Source: Eutreptiella sp. 'Long Island Sound 2002' (taxonomy: Eukaryota; Euglenozoa; Euglenophyceae; Eutreptiales; Eutreptiaceae). From it: 64,000 nt of DNA. Position numbers and translations under genes: made by a program. Positions within the stretch are counted from its first letter, which is position 1. Each line of letters starts with the position of its first letter. This document shows positions 53,700 through 63,078 of this stretch, in pieces. The stretch is taken from the NCBI GenBank assembly GCA_964036045.1, contig OZ038385.1:22767813-22831812 (forward strand), in the 5' to 3' direction. The notes beneath the pieces were generated by a model that saw only the letters and a program-made list of their open reading frames with translations, ran no database searches and was not told the DNA's origin.

Positions 53700-54981
53700 G
53701 TCGGCCCGGGGGTATCACCCACGCTCCCCCGGCGAGCACCCCGAGCCGTCACGCTCGTCGTTGCAGGCATGTGCTCCGCCAATACCAAGAGGTAGATGTT
53801 GTACAAGTGGTAGAGGAAGGCATCTACCAGGGCCTTATATGGGCCCTCTGAGAGGCGGGCAGGTAAAACCCCCGCCCGTCGGGGACACGCTGGCGAGTGT
53901 TCGGGGAGGGGGGGGGGGGGCTGGGGTATGGCCGCAGCCGCAGTGAGTAGCCACGGGGCCCAGAGGACTTGTGCCTCGTCCTCATGGGCCGTGCCACATG
54001 ATGGGCATGCCGAGGCTGTCCGCACCAGTGCATTCGTGCCAAGGTCCATAGCACCCCCAACAGTAGCCCCCGAAGCAGCAGGGCCTCTTTCTCGGTGGAT
54101 GCCACCCGGAGCGCCGCGGAGCAAGCTGCACCGGCTACGCCGTCCCCGGCCCCCCAAAAATAGCCGGTTGGCGTGTTTCTGGCCGACGCGCCGCGTGGCA
54201 CCGAGCGCCTCCTGCACTCGCTGCTGGATGGCCCGCATGGATTCTTGCGCCATGTGTAGGGGCTCTGTCTACGTCGGCACATCTCAGCACCACCCGCCGT
54301 CCTTGGGGTACCAACCCTAGGAGTGTGCGGAGTGCACGGCCTAGCGGGCCGTTTGCTGGGGGCCGGGGCCCGCACTCCCAAATCGCTTGCAAGAAGACAT
54401 GGGTCATGCCCGGGCATCATGCCACAAGGGAGATCCGGTGGCCCGGCGCCATGACGGAGAACACAATCTCCAAGGCCCGGGAAAGCCGGGTGGCTCCCTA
54501 GATGGACCTGAGGACGAGGGTCTCGAGCTTGGCAAGATCGCCGTCTAAGATCGGTGCCACGGCCACACCGTGCAACGCCAAGGGGTCACCAAGGTGCCAA
54601 CTGTCCACACCCAGCGGCGGAAGGCCGGTAGGTGGGCCAGCCGCTTGTTGAGCACTGACCCCGTGTGTTGCGAGCCACTCATGCCGCGCCCAACCCAAGT
54701 TGGCAGAAGTAGTCCGCCACCGGAAGAGTCGAGCCGCGGAGCATAACTGCCAGGGCTCCCACCTCGCCCTACACCCAAGAGCAGGACTTGTCTGCGCGAA
54801 CGTCTTGCCCGGTGACACGGAGCGGTTTCTCCATGGTCGGTGCCGTGCCTTGGAGCATTGCTGCTCCCACGGCCACCACCTCGGTGTCATCAGCGTCACC
54901 CGATGACCCTAAGGCCGCATACCCCACGCCCTGGTTGGCGAGCGGGGTGGCGCCGTGGGGACCCACCCGTCCCCTAAACAA
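53700..54981 (-). pseudogene. LINE-like reverse transcriptase fossil
   Basis: Reading right to left: GSSGDADDTEVVAVGAAML (about 54900) looks like the reverse-transcriptase palm motif (Y/F)-A-D-D with the aromatic residue lost, followed by VTGQDVRADKSCSWV, the lysine-serine block after it. Then come LALHGVAVAPILDGDLAK and LETLVLRSI, TAG, GATRLSRALEIVFSV, the thumb region, and further on ACPSCGTAHEDEAQVLW (about 54010-53960), the Cys-rich zinc-binding block found at the C-terminus of non-LTR reverse transcriptases. Frames shift at least twice and both TAG and TGA stand where TGG is likely. The endonuclease and first half of the polymerase are not seen, consistent with 5' truncation. A C-terminal KALVDAFLYHLYNIYLLVLAE follows. 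Confidence 0.5.
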
Positions 54982-55011
54982 CAGCAGTTTCGGGGCTTTC
55001 GGAGGGCCATG

Positions 55012-55440
55012 GCCCCACTACATGGGTCCCTATGGGTGCTCAAGTACCTGTATTGTCACCAAATGACCAGCTAATCCCATCCGAGGGGCGACAAAAGGGT
55101 TTCGGAAAAAAAAATGGATCGGGCTACATGGGCCTAGCGGCCACTACATGGGTCCCTATGGTTGCTCAAGTCCCCGTATTGTCGCCAAATGACTAGCCAA
55201 ACCCATCCCAGGGGCCAACAAAAGGGTTTCGGAAAAAGCCGAATTTGCGAAAATTTTCAAGCACCACTAAATAGCATAAACAACAGCAATTTTGGGCACG
55301 ACTCCCTTTCATGTGCGTGGGCCTATGCACAAAGGACGAGGGGCGGGGAGAGGGGGCAGACGAGAGTTGAGGCGCCCCCTCCCCCCATGAAGGCCCCCCG
55401 CCTATGGAGCGCGGTGGCCGAGAGGGACGAGCGACACAAG
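55012..55440 (+). repeat. CTACATGGGTCCC family, tandem pair
   Basis: Two head-to-tail partial copies (start 55012 and 55128: ACTACATGGGTCCCTATGG); the second runs on through GCGGTGGCCGAGAGGGACGA at about 55410. With 50985-51290 it flanks the 52-55 kb fossils in direct orientation. Confidence 0.75.
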
Positions 55441-55469
55441 CAATTTTGGGAGACTGGACTCAATCAATT

Positions 55470-55530
55470 AGGCTGACAGTCAGCCAATCAATCAGTCGGT
55501 CAGGCAAGCAATCAGTCAGGCAGGCAGAAA
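55470..55530 (+). repeat. CAATCAGTCAGG-type microsatellite
   Basis: Degenerate CAGGCA/CAATCAGT units. Confidence 0.7.
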
Positions 55531-55779
55531 CACATAGTTTAGCTCTTTTTGGTGGCAGCCTCACACATAAAACCAGTGGGGAACAATTACCTCCGGGAAT
55601 AAGCGCTGGTCGGGCGGCGCCGTTTCGAATCCCGGCCGTCAACCGCCGGCATGGCCGATCAATTCTCTGGCTTTTCTACCCAACCCTGGTTCGAATCCTA
55701 CAAAGCACAAACTTTTGATCCCCTCCCCTCCCCCACCCCACCCCCACCGTCCCCATCCCCCGAAAATGTGGTATCTAGT

Positions 55780-55990
55780 TTCAGGGGGGTGAAGGGCTCA
55801 AAATCAAAAAATCCATTGGGGGATCCTTTTCGCGGGCAAAATAATGATTTTACAAGGGGTTAGACATCCCATACCATGCCTTGGGGCATGCTACGCGAAC
55901 GACCCCCAAAGGGGGGGGGGGGGTGTATGGTGTCCGTGCCTACGCTTGATCTAACAACCTCTCTTCAAGGTGATTTTCAGCAGACGCATG
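55780..55990 (+). repeat. 430-bp-spaced direct repeat, copy 1
   Basis: GATTTTACAAGGGGTTAGAC and CTTGATC(T/C)AACAACCTCTC are shared with 56206-56420. Confidence 0.8.
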
Positions 55991-56205
55991 CTCGCCCATA
56001 AACAGCCTAGTCCTCACCGGCAAGGGCCCACATGGAGGGGGCCAACCAGGGGTACCTTTAGTTCGGACCGGGGACCCCCACCATTGGTTAGGGGGTTGAT
56101 ATACATGAAAAATTTTCTTCAGGACCCGGGTCCAAATCCACACATAGCAGCTGCAATACACAACGAAGTTTTGACCCCCCCCCACCCCTCCCAAAAAAGG
56201 CTACC

Positions 56206-56420
56206 CAAGCATGGTGGGCTAGGGGGATCAAAATGGAAGAATTCATTGGGTGATCCTTTTGTGTCCCAAAATGATGATTTTACAAGGGGTTAGACATCCA
56301 ATACCATACCTTGGGCTTTGCGACACGAATGACCCCCCCCCCAAAAAAGGGGGTATATGGCGCCTGTGTCTGCGCTTGATCCAACAACCTCTCCTCCGGG
56401 TGATCTTTTTTCGTTCGGGC
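56206..56420 (+). repeat. 430-bp-spaced direct repeat, copy 2
   Basis: Offset exactly 430 at TACAAGGGGT (55851 and 56281), drifting slightly because of homopolymer-length differences. Confidence 0.8.
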
Positions 56421-56755
56421 TGCTTTGCACCCCGATTTATAAGCCAGGACTCGTCCTTGGACTGGCACTTTATAAGGGCTCCGCCAGTGAGGCCCCTTTC
56501 CCTGACCCCTCATCGCCCCCCATGGCAAAGCTTTTTTCCACCTCATTTGTTTTCTTGGACTGGCAACCCAGTGGGAGGCTCAGCGACAGACACACCAACC
56601 CTGAACCAACGATCTGCATGGGACCCTTTTGCTGATTTTTGCTGTGACATTTTTTCAGCGTTGTTTTTCTCCGGGAGCCTGGCATGTACCGGAGAAAAGG
56701 TGTTCCAAAACTGCAGTTTTGCAAAACAACCGCATGTAGCTCATATGTTCAACCA

Positions 56756-56900
56756 TGGTTGGTGGCGATTGGCAGTTGGCGGTTGGCTGGTGGCGGTTGG
56801 CTGGTGGCGGCCGTTGGCGGTTGGCAATCGGTGGTTGGTGGGGGTTGGTGGTTGGCCGTTGGCAGTGGTTGGCGGCGGTTGGCGGTTGGCGGTCCCTGGG
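56756..56900 (+). repeat. GGTTGGC minisatellite
   Basis: Irregular GTTGGC(G/A)GTTGGCTGGTGGCG units, G/T only apart from scattered C and A. Confidence 0.85.
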
Positions 56901-56962
56901 GGCAGTCCTTAAGGGCGGTCCTTAGCAAAATAAATAAATGGGGTTCCTTAAGGACCCCCCTG
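56898..56962. repeat. CCTTAAGG palindromic mini-element, copy 2
   Basis: GGGCAGTCCTTAAGGGCGGT ... GGTTCCTTAAGGACCCC, matching 47876-47932 in order and orientation. Confidence 0.6.
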
Positions 56963-56973
56963 ACCGCGACGGC

Positions 56974-57560
56974 TCACCCATTTGGTGGACCATCACCCAT
57001 GTACCAGGTGCAGCCACTTTCCAGCTTAAGCCCCGCAGTGGCGAGGCACAAAAGGGGCAAATGGCTCCGCTGGCCGGCGGTTTGCCAACAAAGGGGACAG
57101 CATGAGTCATCACACTTACCTCCGTGATTTATGATGCAAGGAAGGTGGAGTGCTGTGCCACAGTATGCACACGGCACCTACTGGGCAGCACTGCAGGGGG
57201 CAGCGAGGGGACAGGGTGGGCGACACTGTCCAAAGCAGGTAGCATGTGCGCCACACTAAGCACAGGCCTGGAAAATGCAACTACAGGAGGGCCCACAGCT
57301 ATAAAAAGGGGGGGGGGACCCTGTCCTGATAACCGGCTCTGCCCCCCATTCTGCAACGCTTTGGCTGCCCCCATTAGTATTGTAGTATTGTACATAGCAG
57401 AATTCGTGCCACGCAGAAGAAGAGCACACCTCTTCTTCCTTTGGAGACTCATCGCCCGTGGGACTGATTGAATCATTGGCATCGGCCTGACCACACGCCA
57501 GCTCCACAATTTCTTCCACCTGCAAAAGATTCGTGTCCAGGTGCAGAGGAGCGGTGGGAA
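56974..57560 (-). pseudogene. Cys-rich finger protein with two in-frame TAGs
   Basis: One frame runs from about 57560 to 56974: HLDTNLLQVEEIVELACGQ, ANDSISPTGDESPKEEEV, AWHEFCYVQYYNTNGGSQ, FYSCGPSCSCIFQACA, TAG, CGAHATCFGQCRPPCPLAAP, CSAAQ, TAG, VPCAYCGTALHLPCIINHGG, KCDDSCCPLCWQ. The final block has the C-x2-C, H-x2-C, C-P-x-C order of a PHD-like finger, and the Cys spacing continues smoothly across both stops. A GTAAGT lies inside the finger but splicing there would destroy it. Similar fingers occur at 0.4 and 2.8 kb. It is likely element-encoded. Confidence 0.4.
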
Positions 57561-57704
57561 GGGCTGCAGGGTATCTACAACTCATGTGCCTTTTTCGGTG
57601 ATATTCACTATGACTCGTTGGATGGAATTCGTTTTGGGGGGTACAGGCCCTTGCTGGGTAGGGGGAAGGGGGATGGTTCTGAGACCTGCTTGGTTTTGGG
57701 CAGG

Positions 57705-57800
57705 GGTGCTGGGGGGGGGGGGGGTTGCGGAGAGGGGGGGGGTCGTTCAGGCCCATTTTTCAGATCATGGGAGCCCAGATGGGCCCACAGGGGTTAGGGG
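57705..57800 (+). repeat. G-rich dispersed repeat, copy 2
   Basis: GGGGTTGCGGAGAGGGGGGG, TTCAGGCCCATTTTTCA and GGGCCCACAGG match 50740-50845. Confidence 0.65.
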
Positions 57801-58649
57801 GTGCGTTGGGTTGGACTGGGACACAGCCTCACACAGGCCGAGATTGCAGGTGAGGAAAGCACAGGTTGACTGTGGAAAAAAGCTTAAGTCGCGTATTTTG
57901 GGGGGGGGGGGGGGGCATCACATGCACTTTTGTTTTTAGTGTAAGTCATGTATAGAAAAAGGTGACAAAAAATTTTGGCACAAGTTGTGTCCACTTTTTT
58001 CTTTTGGTGGAAGGTGCGTCCACTTTTTCCCGGAAAAAAAAAGAACAACAAGAACCACGCAACAACCGCCATTGCTACCGGAGGAGGTGAAGTATATAAC
58101 CCCCATGGACATTTTGGGTACCTCTGGCACAGGTAAAGCAATGGAGTCGAAGTATGAGGGGTGACTTGAGGGGAGAGGAGAGAAGAGGAGATGAGAGAAA
58201 GGAGGAGGAGAGTGTGCCACAAACATGCACCAACTACTACAAATTAGCGAAGAAACATTTGTAGATCAAATGAGACTTGAGTGCGATGACTTAGGCTTTG
58301 CACGTAGATTGATGTTCCACACACAAGCCTGATAGAGATTCTGTTTGGGGTCCTTGGTCAGGTCATCAATTTTCATTAGGTCACGCTCCAAGCGACGTTA
58401 TGTGTCCTTTGCATACCCCTCAGGGACCGGGACTCACTGCCCACGGATGGACACGTACTACCGGGTGACATCACTGGTGGCATCATGTGTGGTAGGGTCA
58501 GGGGAGTCCGAGGAGTGCAGGGTTGGTGGGGGGCATCAACATTGCCTTGCTATGAAACATGGTCCTCACCTTCAGCAGCAGGGGGCGAAGTAGATCGAGG
58601 CAGGGCGTATCCTACTTTCCAGCAAATCAGGTCCTCCTCCCATCCATTT
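57801..58649. other. No supported gene
   Basis: A G run at 57899-57914 and a purine-rich AGGAGA tract at 58165-58212. A duplicated GTCCACTTTTT(T/C) lies near 57988 and 58017. Confidence 0.35.
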
Positions 58650-58815
58650 GCATACAGGGCTACACAAACCCTGCCACCTTGGGGACACACAAGTAGGCAA
58701 AATGGCTACATGAACCCTACCATCTTGGGGGTCACCAATGTCGGCACAAAATCCAAGTGGCTACATAATCTTGGGGGGGGGGGGGGGCATGTGGGCAAAA
58801 TGGGTACATCACGGG
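58650..58815 (+). repeat. Degenerate ~50-bp repeat cluster 3
   Basis: Units GGCTACATGAACCCTACCAT, GTGGCTACATAATCTTGGG and neighbours, each with CAAAATGG and G-run linkers, same family as 46.0 and 47.7 kb. Confidence 0.7.
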
Positions 58816-59100
58816 GGGGGCGACCCCTCGGTTATGGACGCCAACTACCCCCCCCCCCCAACTAACTGTTGGCCGGAGGCCCCTGGGGGGGGGGGGATTG
58901 GAGGGGGGGTTCAGGGAGGGCAAATGGGGGGGGGGTCTAGGAGGGGCTGGGGGGGGGGGCTCTGGGAGGGTCGGTTGGGGGGGGGGGTCCAAGTGGGGCA
59001 ATTCGGAGTGGTGGTGGGGGGGGGGGGTCCAGGTGGGGCAATTTGGGGTGTTGGGGGAGGGGGGGCACAAGCACCCCTTACCTCCCCTTGCCCTCCCTCT
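58816..59100 (+). repeat. G-rich array (GGTCCA-GTGGGGCAATT)
   Basis: Long G runs with repeated TCCA(A/G)GTGGGGCAATT at 58987 and 59028. Strong G-quadruplex potential. Confidence 0.8.
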
Positions 59101-59120
59101 AACCATACCATCACTATAAA

Positions 59121-59307
59121 CCTAACCCTAACTTTTGCAGCCAGCTAGTTTGGCCATGCCAGCCATGTTGATTGGGCTGAACAAGATCCCCCAAATTTCG
59201 TTCATGGCTGCTTTTGCCACATCATTGCTCCATTTTGGACCCCAACACTCACTCTGACCCGAGCCTAGGGCGAGAGCTAGGGCTAGGGTTAGGGCTAGGG
59301 TTAGGGT
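59121..59307 (-). repeat. Interstitial telomere-like TTAGGG tracts
   Basis: CCTAACCCTAAC at 59121-59132 and GGGCTAGGGTTAGGGCTAGG followed by GTTAGGG at 59280-59307. A degenerate relative lies at 60468-60500. The two tracts face opposite ways. Confidence 0.75.
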
Positions 59308-59379
59308 CACCGAGCTGGTGGAACCAGTCTTGGTTTTATAACCCTTTTTAGTGTCTAGGGTGGACCTACCAGGTTTAGC

Positions 59380-59397
59380 AGCAAGCAAGCAGCAAGC

Positions 59398-59428
<31 letters not shown>

Positions 59429-59432
59429 GCAC
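59380..59432 (+). repeat. AAGC/AGC microsatellite
   Basis: GCAAGCAAGCAGCAAGCAGC-type run. Confidence 0.85.
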
Positions 59433-59539
59433 GCGCGAAATGGGTAAAAATCAGACCTCCGTCGTGGTGTTTTGGATTTGGTTGAAATTTTGGTGGATGA
59501 TACCTATGGGTGTGAAGTACAATTACACAAAGTTTGAGA

Positions 59540-60019
59540 AAGAAACTCAACGGTGGCGGCCGGGAACGGGATTCGCAAGTGGCGGACCTCAGTTTCAAAA
59601 ACTGCAATTAGGGGCCAAAAACAGCCATTTTTGGGCCAAGAAAGCCCTAGAACACATTAAAAACGGCCAAACGAAGGGAAACGGTGGGTACACTCCGAGT
59701 GCGGCTTGACTTCCCCGTGTCAACGAGCTCTTTGCGGCCCTCTAACTCCATGATATGTCCCGGAAACGGCCCAAAAAGGCCCCTAGAAGCTCCAAATGCC
59801 GACAGCCACAAACCAAGAATAGGCCATGTCTTTGGCTACATGGCTCAAAATGCGATTCCCAGGGCACCTACTCCACCCGCAACCCCCCACTTTTTGTGGT
59901 TTCCACCCCTCAGAATTGCCCAAACAGACGCCTAGACCCTAATACCCAGGCCCGGTAGGTTGCGGCAAGCTGCAAGCTCAAACCGAAACAGGTGGGTGCC
60001 CAAATGGATCAACAGGGTC
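59540..60019. other. Noncoding, diverged repeat flank
   Basis: GGCC(A/C)AAAA motifs recur (59605-59780), probably older units of the 162-bp array to the right. Confidence 0.35.
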
Positions 60020-60330
60020 CAATAGTGGCTAAAAACGGACTTTTCTCAAAAATGATCCTAGACCGTGTGCGACGCTAAAACAAGTGTTTTTGGACCGTTT
60101 TGAGCTTGTGGTGGCCCATTTTGGTCCTCCGAAAATCCCAAAATGCCTTGGAAATGGGCTGTTTTGGGACCAAAAATGGGTCAAAAATGGGTCAAAAACG
60201 CATTTTTCCAAACCTCATCCTACACCATTTGGGGTGCACAAACGGGTGACATGACCCCATTTTGAGCCCATTTTGGGGCATTTTGGCCCCTCAGAAGTCC
60301 AAAAAGCCTTGAAAGTGGGCCTCGTGGTGA
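60020..60330 (+). repeat. Degenerate 162-bp tandem repeat
   Basis: Two units: TGATCCTAGACCG / TCATCCTACACCA, then GGCCCATTTTGG / AGCCCATTTTGGGG, then TGCCTTGGAAATGGGC / AGCCTTGAAAGTGGGC, offset about 162 bases. Confidence 0.6.
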
Positions 60331-61055
60331 TGGGGTTCACTTGCAAGCTAATTTCATTTTGTCAAGAGCCATCAATGTGTGAATCATTCTTGATGTCCCT
60401 CACCAGTCATAGCTGATGTTCCCTCCCCCACCAGCTCGGTCCCAATATTCAGTCTTGATTAGGTGTAGGCGTAGGGTTAGGATTAGGCTGAGGGTTGGGG
60501 GTGGGCATTAGAGTCAAGGTTGGGTTTAAGGATAGTGTTGGGGTGCAAAGTGGACAAAATTTTCCTTCGGGCACCTTTGGTGTTCATGGAGCGTCGGGCG
60601 CCTTTGGCGCCCATGGACGCCTGAGGGCGACAACTTTGGCAACTAACTGTTGACCAGAGGCCCCTGGGGGGGGGGGGGGGGTTGGCGTCCTAGGAGCTGC
60701 GGAGTCGCCCCCCCCCCCCCCCCCAGGGGCTACATGAACCTTGCCGTCTTGCCCAAGACCCCGTTGACCATATCACGTCAAATAGCCCGTTTCTAGGAGA
60801 TTTCAAAAAGGTAGAACATACCCTCCCCCCAGTATGTGATCGCAATTTTGAGCAATTTGGCCGAAAATTTGAAACCTGGTTCTCGGACGGAATACCCCCC
60901 TTGTGAAAATGCCCGTGTATGTTCCATTCCACTTGCACAACAGGAGTGGCCTGTTGGGAACAGCCAGCAGACCCAACAAAGGGCAACTTGCCAAAACGTT
61001 TGCTCAGATCAGGCAGTCTTCAACACCCTCACTTGCCACAAGAACTCAAGTTGGA
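60331..61055. other. Spacer with G/C runs
   Basis: A G run at 60667-60680 and an 18-base C run at 60707-60724, followed by one unit of the GGCTACATGAACC family (60726). GCGCCTTTGGCGCCCATGG near 60600 is a short palindromic duplication. No gene supported. Confidence 0.4.
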
Positions 61056-61300
61056 TTATTCCTTCACAAGCTGCTCATCAAGGGTCGTGGCCATTTCCAG
61101 CACAATAGAAAGCAAGCAGGTGCACAGAGTATCCCCATTTTTCAGTAGCTGCAAAGTCTCCTCAATCCTTGGAGACACTCTGTGTTGTTGGAGGGTGTCC
61201 TTCAATCTTGTCCATAGCGTCCATTAGCTTGTCATACATGCAGCATGCACTGCATCCATCACCCTGTGCAAAATTCAAGCATTTCACCAACTTAATGAAA
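61056..61300 (-). pseudogene. Helical C-terminal fragment with a frame break
   Basis: After an acceptor-like TTGAATTTTGCACAG the frame reads GDGCSACCMYDKLMDAMDK. A one-base shift near 61205 then gives RLKDTLQQHRVSPRIEETLQ, LLKNGDTLCTCLLSIVLEMA, TTLDEQLVKE and a TAA at 61056-61058. Heptad-like Leu spacing and the clean C-terminus look real, but the frame break means it is a fossil unless there is a very short intron. No family recognised. Confidence 0.35.
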
Positions 61301-62189
61301 GAACCAACAAAGCAAAAAAAGCGGGGGATGGGGGCGAAGCGGAAAAATGCACAAGCTGCTTTTATCCCCCACCCGTGGTTTCTATCGCAAAAATGGCTCA
61401 AATTTTTCAGAAGAATTGAATTTGCCCCCAAGGACACGATTATCCCCCGACCCCATACAGAGACGTGTACCATGATGTTCCGCGAAGGGACCGCGGGGGG
61501 GGGGGGGGGGAGCTGAGTTAAGGTGGGCGAAGCGAAGATGTGGCTGGAACCTTAGGTAGACTTAATGGTTAACACAGCCACCCACCAAGAGCTACTGGAT
61601 TGAAACCACTCAAAGGCACATGATTTCAAAAGGGAATGGGAACGATGCAAACTGGTGTGTGAAAAATCAAGGGGGGGGGGGGGGCACAGGCTGGGAGTAG
61701 CACATCCACGTGCCCACACATACTTCGGTGCTCAGCCGGTCAAGGTCTTCATCGAACTCCGGGTGCGAAGTGGACATCCCCCAATTCCGGAAACATGGGG
61801 CCGCTATTGTCCCCCGCCGCTTGCCCTGATGCCGCAGCGTCGCTGCATTGTGGCGGTTGTGACCCTGCTCGGCAGCGAGTTTGATCAGGCTATCGAGTTT
61901 GACGATTCCAGGTTTGAAGCGGAACCTGGGTCTCTGGGACTGCGCAACACAAGACGCTGCAGGGCACAAAGCGAAAGCAAAAGCCGCCGTGAAGACGGGG
62001 TAGGGGGGCTGCTGAGCTGGATAACCGTCTGTCATAATGCCCGGCTTCCATTACGCCTCTGCCAAGAAAAGCGCCGGACCCGACCGATTAGCCTCAAAGT
62101 CCTCGGGCTGCTGTCGGTTACCATCCAACCGCCGAGAGACTCGCAGAGGCCCCAGAATGCCCATTCCAGGGTCCCCGATGAACAGAACT
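61301..62189. other. No supported gene
   Basis: G runs at 61494-61511 and 61671-61683. A long plus frame (61655-62260) has no motif. Confidence 0.35.
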
Positions 62190-62335
62190 GTTTTACTACG
62201 CACTCCATCGCGTTGGAGTTACCACGGTACTGCGCACTGGAGTGCGTAGTGACGGAGTAATTTACCACGCACTCCCATGCAGCAGGGCACAGTAAGTGCG
62301 TAGTAAACCACTACGTACTGGAGTGCGCAGTCACG
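62190..62335. repeat. Palindrome cluster built on ACTACGCACT
   Basis: The decamer ACTACGCACT, its complement AGTGCGTAGT, or one-base variants occur about seven times in 145 bases. ACTACGCACTCCA (62195-62207) pairs exactly with TGGAGTGCGTAGT (62238-62250). TTTACTACGCACT (62192-62204) pairs exactly with AGTGCGTAGTAAA (62295-62307). Several alternative hairpins are therefore possible. It could be the end of a foldback element, an operator-like site array, or a structured transcript. Confidence 0.7.
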
Positions 62336-62370
62336 TGGTGACCCCTTGCGCGCCTTTTAGCCGCAGCCTT

Positions 62371-62406
62371 GCCCCGTTGCGCTGTCCGGCCCCGTTGCGC
62401 TGTCCG
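62371..62406 (+). repeat. 18-bp tandem duplication
   Basis: GCCCCGTTGCGCTGTCCG twice, adjacent. Confidence 0.9.
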
Positions 62407-62409
62407 CGT

Positions 62410-63078
62410 ACTCCGCTGCCCGTGCTCCGCTGCTGTCGGGGGTCGACCCGGCACCCACGCAGTCCCTCGTGAAGCCTCTCTGCCTCCTCTCGCTTTCAAA
62501 CTGCTGCTGCTTGCGGTTCCGACTCATGGGGTCAGGTGTTTCTCGTCAGCGGCCCACCGCCGCTGTTGCCGCCGGCGATCAGCGTGAGTCAGTGCTGCCT
62601 TTCTTCGTGGTCAAGGGCGCGCAGTAATTCTGCCGTCCCTGGCTGGGGCTGTACCCCTCCCCTCCCCTGGGCATGCCTGTCCGCTTCATCGCCGCTCTCT
62701 CCCAAAGGGTGCACTGGGCTGGCCAACACAAAAAACAGATCCCGTCCCATTACTTTGCAGTCCAAAATTAGTACCAGCCCTTTAAAGTGGGCCCGAAGTG
62801 CGGGGAGAAAAATCACAGCGCACCGCAGGCGTAGGAATTCATCATAGAACACCCTGAGACAACTGCCAATCACCGGTCAACTGGTTATCCGTTGACCATC
62901 AACCGCCGGCAGTGGGCGGTTAATTGGCGGCGGCAGTCCCGGACTCTCCTCGCAAAAAAAAAAAAACTTCCCCCAACGCAACCCCTGCTCCAGCCGCACG
63001 CTCCCCCTCCTGCTCCTGTTGCCAGCCCCCCACAACCCTTGCCCCTTCCCCCCTCCTCCAAGACACAGCACAACGCAC
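62410..63078. other. Possible intron or last-exon region of the coiled-coil gene
   Basis: The minus-strand stretch at about 62640-62589 reads GTAELLRALDHEERQH and stops; it could be a final exon of the gene to the right, but it has weak signals. A 13-base A run lies at 62954-62966. Confidence 0.25.

Noticed and set aside
57115-57125. GTAAGT splice donor inside the Cys-rich finger
   Set aside because: Splicing there would remove the last Cys pairs of an otherwise complete finger.
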